Assembly (NCBI RefSeq): GCF_030388665.1
Contig: NZ_CP128846.1
Coordinates: forward strand, 6,398,501-6,462,500
Reading direction: 5' to 3'
DNA from: Streptomyces flavofungini
GTDB lineage: Bacteria; Actinomycetota; Actinomycetes; Streptomycetales; Streptomycetaceae
Length of the DNA stretch: 64,000 bases
Shown here: piece by piece, positions 59,176 through 64,000 of the stretch
Layout: each line of letters starts with the position of its first letter
How positions within the stretch are numbered: position 1 is the stretch's first letter
Translations under genes and position numbers: made by a program
The notes under the pieces: model-generated
The model's input: the letters and a program-made list of their open reading frames with translations, nothing else
What the model was told of the DNA's origin: nothing
The model's database searches: none

Positions 59176-59232
59176 TTGCCCCTGCCCGCAATGCATATAG
59201 AATAGAATCGGAAGGAAGGGGGGAACCCCTCC
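59176..59232 (+). promoter_or_regulatory. early promoter, family copy 5, with leader hairpin
   Basis: TTGCCC (59176-59181), 16 bases, TAGAAT (59198-59203), with AATGCATA before the -10. A leader stem uses the G-run at 59218-59221 and CCCCTCC (59226-59232), with one bulge. It drives the gene at 59252. Confidence 0.75.
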
Positions 59233-59251
59233 GTGAATCAAGGAGCGACAC

Positions 59252-59440
59252 ATGCCCTACCAGCCCGGCGACCGCATCGCACTTGTCCGCACTGCCGACC
59301 GATACACCGAACTCGCTCCGGGGGACGAAGGCACCGTCAAGAGGTACAGCGCCACCCTCCGCCAGCTCGACGTCGACTGGGACAGCGGCTCCACCCTCTC
59401 GATGCTCCTCAGTGAGGGCGACAAGGTACGCCCCGCCTAG
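59252..59440 (+). CDS. DUF4314-like protein
   Basis: The 62-residue protein matches the short DUF4314 family: YQPGDRIALVRTADRYTELA, then PGDEGTVKRY and LDVDWDSGSTLSMLL. It is a small beta-barrel-like protein frequent in phages and plasmids, of unknown role. AAGGAG is upstream of the ATG. Confidence 0.8.
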   Translation: MPYQPGDRIALVRTADRYTELAPGDEGTVKRYSATLRQLDVDWDSGSTLSMLLSEGDKVRPA

Positions 59441-59447
59441 CAACACA

Positions 59448-59472
59448 GGGCCCGCCCGAACAGGGCGGGCCC
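59448..59472 (+). terminator. 10-bp hairpin between cassettes
   Basis: GGGCCCGCCC (59448-59457) pairs with GGGCGGGCCC (59463-59472) around GAACA, ten bases before the next start-associated element. Confidence 0.75.
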
Positions 59473-59481
59473 ACCCCAGCA

Positions 59482-59493
59482 GACCTCTTGGAG
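59482..59493 (+). repeat. start-associated element 7 (GACCTCTTGGAG)
   Basis: Identical to the consensus; ends seven bases before the ATG at 59501. Confidence 0.85.
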
Positions 59494-59500
59494 GAGCGCC

Positions 59501-60013
59501 ATGCTCATCACCGACGCCGCAGTCCGAGAAACGGCGATCACCCTCACCCAACGCCTCGAAGGCGACTGGACCCTCGACCCCAACGCACCCAACGACGGCG
59601 CAGCCCACCTGATCTACACCGACGGACGAGCCATCAGCTTCCGCCCCGTCTTCGGCGGAACCGCCGTCCAACTGTGGATCACCGGAAGCGCCGTGCCCGC
59701 GCAACAAGACGCCCCCGCCCCAACCAAACGAGCCACTCACGAAGCCCGCACAGCCGCCCGCCTTCCCGAAGGGCACCGGTACAACAAGGCGACTTCCCTC
59801 CTCAGCGAGGACGACGAGGATCCCACCGACATCATCCTGCGCACCCTCGAAGACCACCTCCTCCCCGCCTTCGAATACAAGCCCCGCTACGTCGGCCACC
59901 GGCCATGGGTCGACCTCTTCGACAACGCCTTGGCCACAGTCACCGCCGGGCGTGGCAGCCCTCCGGCCGTCCCCGGGGAGGGGGGGCGAAGCCGAGCCCG
60001 CACCAGAGTCTGA
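59501..60013 (+). CDS. hypothetical early protein, probable G7 frameshift
   Basis: The 170-residue frame has GDWTLDPNAPNDGAAHLIYT, FGGTAVQLWITGSAVP and LEDHLLPAFEYKPRYVGHRP. At 59980-59986 there are seven Gs. Beyond them this frame gives a basic tail (GRSRARTRV), while dropping one G opens an acidic tail starting EAEPAPESDGEPK and running to a TAG at 60098. The acidic version looks more natural. It is the last gene of the early block. Assembly error is possible. Confidence 0.6.
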   Translation: MLITDAAVRETAITLTQRLEGDWTLDPNAPNDGAAHLIYTDGRAISFRPVFGGTAVQLWITGSAVPAQQDAPAPTKRATHEARTAARLPEGHRYNKATSLLSEDDEDPTDIILRTLEDHLLPAFEYKPRYVGHRPWVDLFDNALATVTAGRGSPPAVPGEGGRSRARTRV

Positions 60014-60098
60014 CGGTGAACCCAAGGTGCAGTTCGATTCCGAACCGAACTCCGTAGCCAGCGCGTTGAGCGAGAGTGTGCGTCTGGGAACCGATTAG

Positions 60099-60477
60099 AA
60101 CGCGGGAGCGCGCGCGGCAGCGGGCAGGGGGAATGAGAGCCACCAGCCTGGCCACAGGCCAGGCTGGTGAGGTGCCGCTGCAGCTGTGCCGCTTCGATCG
60201 ACCAGTCACGGCGCCGCTGTCTCGTTCAGGCCATACCCATACCTGCGGGAACGGTCGGACTCCGCGCTGCTCACGGGGCGTCGGCATGCCCGGCTCCTAC
60301 GTTGCGGGGCATGCCGCGACGTGCCGACCGGCCGAGTTGCAGTCTTGGAGCTGCGGCGGATTGACGCGATCGCCCACTGCGTACGTTCGAACGATTTCGC
60401 TACGTTACGGATGCGAAGCACCTGTCGGCTCGTTCAAGAGTCGCCGTCCTGCCCTCTATTGGAAAGGTAAGGCTCAA
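60099..60477. other. non-coding region with two hairpins
   Basis: No gene is supported. It holds the terminator at 60141-60169, a second stem (CGGCATGCCC 60282-60291 with 60307-60316), and presumably the promoter of the protease gene. Confidence 0.5.
60141..60169 (+). terminator. 13-bp hairpin ending the early block
   Basis: CACCAGCCTGGCC (60141-60153) pairs exactly with 60157-60169 around a three-base loop. Confidence 0.75.
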
Positions 60478-61491
60478 GTGCGCCGATTAAGACATGCCCT
60501 CTTGTCTCCCTTCGTGGCTACACTGCTCGTCCTCGGGTTAGGGGGACCCGCCGCCTCTCAGCCGAGCGCCGAGCCACCGTCTCTCGGATCAGACACAGTC
60601 GAAGCCGTTCCGGAACTCTCAGATGGCACCGACGTCGACACAGTCGATGCCGCGCAGTCGGTCGAGAAGTATTGGACTCCGGAGCGGATGGAGAACGCCA
60701 TCCCTGCCGACGCCCCGTCGGCCGACGCCTCGGATCCGTCGATGAACGACGATCAGGAGGATACTGACGGAACCCCAGAATCTACGCCTCCCGCACCGCC
60801 AGTCGCCGATGCTGGCGACTCGATAGCCCTGGAGGAGACGAGTTCCGTTGGCAAGGTGTTCTACACCAAGTCTGACGGCAAGGAATACGCTTGCTCGGCA
60901 AGTGCCGTCAACAGCCCGTCGAAGCAGATGGTTGTGACTGCCGGACACTGCGTCAATGAGGGCGGCAAGAACGGTCGGAAAGGGAAATGGGTAAAAAACT
61001 GGACCTATGTCCCCCAGTATCGAGCAGGCGCACGCCCCCATGGCACATTTGCGGCCAAGGAGTTCAGGGCCTTCAACGGCTGGATTGAAAAGAGCAACCT
61101 GCACTGGGACCTGGGTATGGTCACCACTTGGCCTCGAAATGGCAAGAAGCTCATCAACGTCACCGGCGGAAATGGGTTATCGTACAACTATAGTCGCAAC
61201 CAGAGCGTAACTGCTTGGGGGTACCCCATCAATCGTGACTTCGGAAGAATTCAGTGGTGGTGCAAAGACACCACGAAGCGTGTCGGCCTCTTGGATGGCC
61301 GAATTGAAATTGATTGTAACTTCGGGGGTGGGGTGAGCGGCGGGCCATGGCTGCGCGAATACAACGCTAGTACTGGGCTGGGATACATCAACGGTGTATT
61401 CAGTACGACGGTCAGTACCGGCTGGAACCGAAGCCCCTATTTCGGTAAGAGCGTCCACAAGATGTTCAAGGCGCAAGGAAGCGAAACCTAA
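60478..61491 (+). CDS. secreted trypsin-like serine protease
   Basis: The 337-residue protein has a signal peptide (RRLRHALLSPFVATLLVLGL, then GGPAASQPS) and a propeptide-like region with SVEKYWTPERMENAIPAD (61-78). The S1 catalytic residues are visible: H157 in TAGHC, D211 in HWDLGMV and S287 in GVSGGPW. The GTG start has AAGG shortly upstream. The gene is next to the attachment site and has its own terminators, the usual place for a lysogenic-conversion gene. It should be exported by the lysogen; the substrate is unknown. Confidence 0.85.
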   Translation: MRRLRHALLSPFVATLLVLGLGGPAASQPSAEPPSLGSDTVEAVPELSDGTDVDTVDAAQSVEKYWTPERMENAIPADAPSADASDPSMNDDQEDTDGTPESTPPAPPVADAGDSIALEETSSVGKVFYTKSDGKEYACSASAVNSPSKQMVVTAGHCVNEGGKNGRKGKWVKNWTYVPQYRAGARPHGTFAAKEFRAFNGWIEKSNLHWDLGMVTTWPRNGKKLINVTGGNGLSYNYSRNQSVTAWGYPINRDFGRIQWWCKDTTKRVGLLDGRIEIDCNFGGGVSGGPWLREYNASTGLGYINGVFSTTVSTGWNRSPYFGKSVHKMFKAQGSET

Positions 61492-61587
61492 CCCCGACCG
61501 CAACAGCCAGCCGTCATGACGGTCTCGTCAGTGGCCACGCGCGCACCCTGACACTACGCTGTCAGCGGCCCACCCGGGAGGAAAGCC

Positions 61588-61824
61588 ATGGGACCCTCCA
61601 AAAAGCGAAAGATCGCTCTGACGGCAGGAGTTGCTGTCGCGCTGGTCACAGCAGGAGTGCTTTGGCGAGCGACAGCAGTCGGCACCAACGGGAACACGCC
61701 CCCATCGCCTGACAGCGGCAGCACAAGTGTACGCACGAACCCCGACCCCGACTCTGTCGAGAGGTACTGGACGCAGGAGCGGATGGATAGGGCCGAGCCG
61801 GCCCCCATGCCGGAAGACGACTGA
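61588..61824 (+). CDS. exported short protein sharing the protease propeptide motif
   Basis: The 78-residue protein has a signal or anchor (KIALTAGVAVALVTAGVLW) and ends with SVERYWTQERMDRAEPA, matching SVEKYWTPERMENAIPA of the upstream protease. No protease domain follows; the gene stops and a terminator comes 60 bases later. It may be a free propeptide-like inhibitor or chaperone, or a truncated protease gene. GGAGG lies upstream of the ATG. Confidence 0.65.
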   Translation: MGPSKKRKIALTAGVAVALVTAGVLWRATAVGTNGNTPPSPDSGSTSVRTNPDPDSVERYWTQERMDRAEPAPMPEDD

Positions 61825-61883
61825 GGGGCGCAGCGTGTTCTTGTAGTCTGGTTAGGCGAACTTGGCCTGCTAGAGCAGGCATT

Positions 61884-61916
61884 GAGGCTCCGCCCGGTGA
61901 CCCAGGGCGGAGCCTC
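61884..61916 (+). terminator. 12-bp hairpin terminator
   Basis: GAGGCTCCGCCC (61884-61895) pairs exactly with GGGCGGAGCCTC (61905-61916), then TTCGCTTT. Confidence 0.85.
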
Positions 61917-62152
61917 TTCGCTTTGGAAAGGGAATCCGCCGCGCGGAGGTTCATGACCCCTGGCTCATCGGGAGCGATGCCCGTGGCCTCCACGCGAAGG
62001 CGTCCAGCCAGGACGTATTCGGGACACGTTCCGGACGCAAGGAGAGGAGCAGACCGACAAGGGTCCATGAGGGCAGGAACAGCGCATGCCTTCTGACCTG
62101 GTAAAACGGCCAGTTTCGGCGATGATCGACAAGAGCCGCCAAGATCCTCGAA

Positions 62153-62197
62153 GGACTCATAATCCGTCGGCCGTGGGTTCGAGTCCCACCCGCCCCA
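62153..62197 (+). other. 3' half of a CAT-anticodon tRNA, probable prophage att site
   Basis: The sequence gives an anticodon loop CTCATAA (62156-62162, anticodon CAT), 3' anticodon strand TCCGT, a T arm GTGGG-TTCGAGT-CCCAC (62173-62189), the acceptor 3' strand CCGCCCC (62190-62196) and discriminator A. The matching GGGGCGG 5' strand and D arm are absent upstream, so this is not a whole tRNA. Phages that integrate in tRNA genes leave just such a fragment at the end opposite the integrase. Confidence 0.8.
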
Positions 62198-62257
62198 CAG
62201 AAGTACTTACGAAGAAACGTTCTGACCTGCGGAAATGCGGCAGGGCGGTTGTTTTGC

Positions 62258-62287
62258 GTGAGGCAGTTGCCTCACCTCGGTGAGGCA
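62258..62287. repeat. three GTGAGGCA octamers forming dyads
   Basis: GTGAGGCA (62258-62265), its inverse TGCCTCAC (62268-62275) and GTGAGGCA again (62280-62287). They could be an operator or overlapping hairpins. They lie 260 bases before vapB, so no link to it is shown. Confidence 0.6.
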
Positions 62288-62546
62288 ATCGTGCGCCTGT
62301 GCGGCCTGCCGGGTCTCTGATCCCCTTGTGGCCTGGGGCTTTGGGGGTACACCTCGGTGGGGGCTGTGGTTGACGGTCCCACGGCTCATCCATGAAACAT
62401 CTGTGCCCCCGGCCCTTCCGGTGAAATGGCCGTTTCGTCCGGGCGGTCGGATCGCGTCTGTCTCGTGCGTGGGGGGCTGTCGCGAGGAATGTTGGTGATG
62501 TAGCTTGGTTATGTACATCATGGACTCGCGGTGAAGGGTGGCCGGT

Positions 62547-62780
62547 ATGTCTGTTACCCAGATCGATCTCGATGACGAGGCGCTGGCCGAGGCGATGCGG
62601 CTGATGGGTGTCTCGACGAAGAAGGAGACCGTCAACACGGCTCTGCGGGACTACGTGGCGCGGATCAAGAGGCTTGAGGCCGCCGAGAAGCTGGCCGCGC
62701 GGGGTGAGCGGGGCGAGTTCGAGGCCGCTGCTGCTGCTCATGGCGCCGCCAAGGACGCCCGGCGGGCAGCCTTCGAGTGA
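62547..62780 (+). CDS. vapB: VapB-type antitoxin
   Basis: The 77-residue protein has a ribbon-helix-helix N-terminus (TQIDLDDEALAEAMRLMGV, then STKKETVNTALRDYV) and a charged tail that would wrap the toxin. The ATG at 62547 gives the family's usual start; the frame to 62538 is only three codons longer. It overlaps the toxin by four bases. It should neutralise the toxin and repress the operon. It lies outside the att fragment, in the host chromosome. Confidence 0.85.
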   Translation: MSVTQIDLDDEALAEAMRLMGVSTKKETVNTALRDYVARIKRLEAAEKLAARGERGEFEAAAAAHGAAKDARRAAFE

Positions 62781-63184
62781 TCACGTACCTTCTCGATACT
62801 TCCGCCTTGTGGCACCTCTTCCGTACGCCGGGGGCGTTGCGGCCCTGGGAAGGGCACATCGCCGCCGGCGTGTTCCATATCTGTGAGCCCACGAGGGCGG
62901 AGTTCCTCTACTCGGCGACCAGCCCGGCCCACCGGGATGAGCTGGCCGAAGAGCTGGACGCTCTCTGCCAGTTCTCGCCGGTGCCCAAGAACGCGTGGCG
63001 CTGGGTCGATACGGCGCAGTACAAGCTCACCCAGCGGGCACAGCACCGGGCCGCCGGAGCCGTCGATCTTCTTGTGTGCGCGACAGCGGTCCATCACGGC
63101 CACACCGTGCTCCACGTGGACAACGACTTCGCCACCGTGGCGGCGGTCCTCAAGGAAGTGCAGCAGCGGGACGTACGCGCCTGA
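62777..63184 (+). CDS. vapC: VapC-type PIN-domain toxin
   Basis: The 135-residue protein is a PIN ribonuclease. Acidic ligands are seen at D7 (YLLDTSALW), E41 (TRAEFLY), D96 (AAGAVDLLV) and D116 (HVDNDFATV). VapC enzymes cut tRNA or rRNA when free of VapB. GTG start, coupled to the antitoxin. Confidence 0.88.
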   Translation: MITYLLDTSALWHLFRTPGALRPWEGHIAAGVFHICEPTRAEFLYSATSPAHRDELAEELDALCQFSPVPKNAWRWVDTAQYKLTQRAQHRAAGAVDLLVCATAVHHGHTVLHVDNDFATVAAVLKEVQQRDVRA

Positions 63185-63202
63185 CCGCTGGCCATCTGCT
63201 CA

Positions 63203-63426
63203 TGGCCGGCGTGGGTCGACAGGAACTCACGGACCGCGAGAGGCGGTTGCTGGCCCTGCTCATACCCTCACGCTGGGATCGGTCGCTCACCTGTGGACGA
63301 CGGGAAGATCCTCAACGGCAGAGTCTCTTGGGGCCCGTCATCCGCGCGATGGGATCGCCGCGCCCGGGGCCGCAGCGGCGATCGCGCCCTGTGCCCCCGG
63401 CCCGCGCGCCGAACGTAGATGGCTGA
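63203..63426 (+). pseudogene. degraded IS5-like transposase fragment
   Basis: The frame starts MAGVGRQELTDRERRLLALL, like the N-terminus of IS5-family transposases, then loses similarity. A different frame near 63290 reads VDDGKILNGRVSW, like the VDDRxVINGxxW segment that should come next. This looks like a small frameshifted remnant. No inverted repeats were found, so the call is tentative. Confidence 0.4.
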
Positions 63427-63499
63427 TCACTTCCCTGATCAAACCGCCCGAGCTGAGCCGTGCTTGAGATGTCGATCAACGCAGCTCAGGCCTTGATCG

Positions 63500-64000
63500 A
63501 TGTTTCGAGTGCCCCATAGCGTCAGGGTGGTGGAAACAACGCACCGGCCCGCGGCCCGGGTCATCTGTCTGGACGCCGCCCATCGCCTGCTTCTTCTGCG
63601 CTGGCGTGATCCGTTCGACGGGACATGGCTCTGGGAGCCGCCCGGTGGCGGCATGGAGCCGGGCGAGACGCCGCTGGAGGCGGCACGACGTGAGCTGGGC
63701 GAAGAAACCGGACTCGATCCGGCTGCGGTACGTGATCGGTATGTGCTGGTTGACCGTGATGTGCGGTGGAACGGCAAGCGGTACACCGGGACGGAGTATT
63801 TCTTCGTCGCGCAGTTCGCCGGCGAACGACCCTCGCTCGTGCGGACCGGTCTGCTCCCCGATGAGCAGACCAATTTGGACACGCACGTGTGGATAGCGTG
63901 GTCGGATCTGGGCTCGCTGGCAGACCCGGTTGAGCCGCCGCAGTTGCTGGCCGTGCTGGGCGCCCTGGTGCCGGGCGGCCCGTGGGTTGATCGTGCTCGT
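63500..64000 (+). CDS. Nudix hydrolase (3' end cut by window)
   Basis: The frame is open to the window edge. It contains a complete Nudix box (GGGMEPGETP, LEAARRELGEETGL) that binds the metal and diphosphate of NDP-X substrates. The start could be ATG 63500 or GTG 63533; neither has a clear ribosome site. Substrate unknown. It is a host gene. Confidence 0.8.
   Translation, partial: MFRVPHSVRVVETTHRPAARVICLDAAHRLLLLRWRDPFDGTWLWEPPGGGMEPGETPLEAARRELGEETGLDPAAVRDRYVLVDRDVRWNGKRYTGTEYFFVAQFAGERPSLVRTGLLPDEQTNLDTHVWIAWSDLGSLADPVEPPQLLAVLGALVPGGPWVDRAR

Larger units (their letters stand above)
61917..62546. other. junction region between prophage end and chromosome
   Basis: No gene is supported in these 630 bases on either strand. 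The stretch holds the tRNA 3' fragment (62153-62197) and the GTGAGGCA repeats (62258-62287). Sequence left of the fragment is taken as prophage and right of it as host. Confidence 0.5.

Noticed and set aside
61646..62068. Leftward 140-codon frame across the terminator near the prophage end
   Set aside because: It is antisense to the supported short exported protein and a terminator, and lacks a ribosome site.
62153..62197. Complete tRNA gene
   Set aside because: The 5' acceptor strand and D arm are absent, so only a 3' half is present.
62157..62741. 194-codon leftward frame over the att region
   Set aside because: It crosses the tRNA fragment and most of vapB and has random composition.
63439..63886. 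Leftward frames opposite the Nudix gene
   Set aside because: The Nudix box on the plus strand is unmistakable; these are shadows.

Overview
The window looks like a piece of a Streptomyces-type chromosome carrying most of one large siphovirus prophage. Evidence: very high GC, many GTG starts, dense four-base ATGA/GTGA overlaps, and actinomycete-specific families (DUF397/DUF5753 regulators, a WhiB-like protein, FxLD lanthipeptide enzymes, VapBC). The left edge lies inside a phage gene, so the left prophage end and its integrase are not visible. The right end is marked by the 3' half of a tRNA with a CAT anticodon at about 62.15-62.20 kb. Beyond it lie VapBC, a degraded transposase-like stretch and a Nudix gene cut by the window edge.

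Layout. 0-5.3 kb: two ParB-type proteins (one fused to a methyltransferase), a small protein, and the terminase subunits. 5.9-7.6 kb: a lipoprotein, a small membrane protein and a predicted modification-dependent nuclease. 7.8-14.6 kb: portal, a HEPN/zinc-ribbon protein, scaffold, decoration, major capsid and a MuF-like head protein. 14.6-25.3 kb: a class I FxLD-family lanthipeptide locus: DUF397/XRE regulators, an ATP-binding regulator, four accessory proteins, an EEP-fold hydrolase, the 49-residue precursor, dehydratase, cyclase and O-methyltransferase. 25.5-27.6 kb: four leftward cargo genes including a LexA-type DNA-binding protein. 27.7-40.8 kb: head-tail connectors, tail tube, frameshifted tail chaperones, tape measure and baseplate/fibre genes. 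40.9-44.8 kb: a secreted protein, an XRE/DUF2975 pair and lysis genes. 44.9-60.1 kb: an HTH-Eco29kI-like nuclease, a tandem DNA-binding protein, then small early/replication genes (ATPase, PD-(D/E)XK nuclease, origin-binding protein, C5 methyltransferase, WhiB-like, RusA-like, HsdM-like). 60.5-61.8 kb: a secreted trypsin-like protease and a short relative beside the attachment site.

How it works together. The late genes read rightward, but a 15-bp terminator-like hairpin and antisense genes separate head from tail where the lanthipeptide locus sits, so the tail operon probably needs its own promoter. The early region appears built from one-gene cassettes: a GC-rich hairpin, a conserved CTCTTGGAG translation-start element, then the gene. 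These are interspersed with near-identical promoters followed by leader hairpins. Six copies of a 20-bp palindrome inside the replication-protein gene look like an origin.

Three genes carry apparent one-base frameshifts (terminase 3' end, a C7 tract in a tail gene, a G7 tract in an early gene). These may be decay, phase variation or assembly error. All functions are inferred by reading the sequence; no database search was run.
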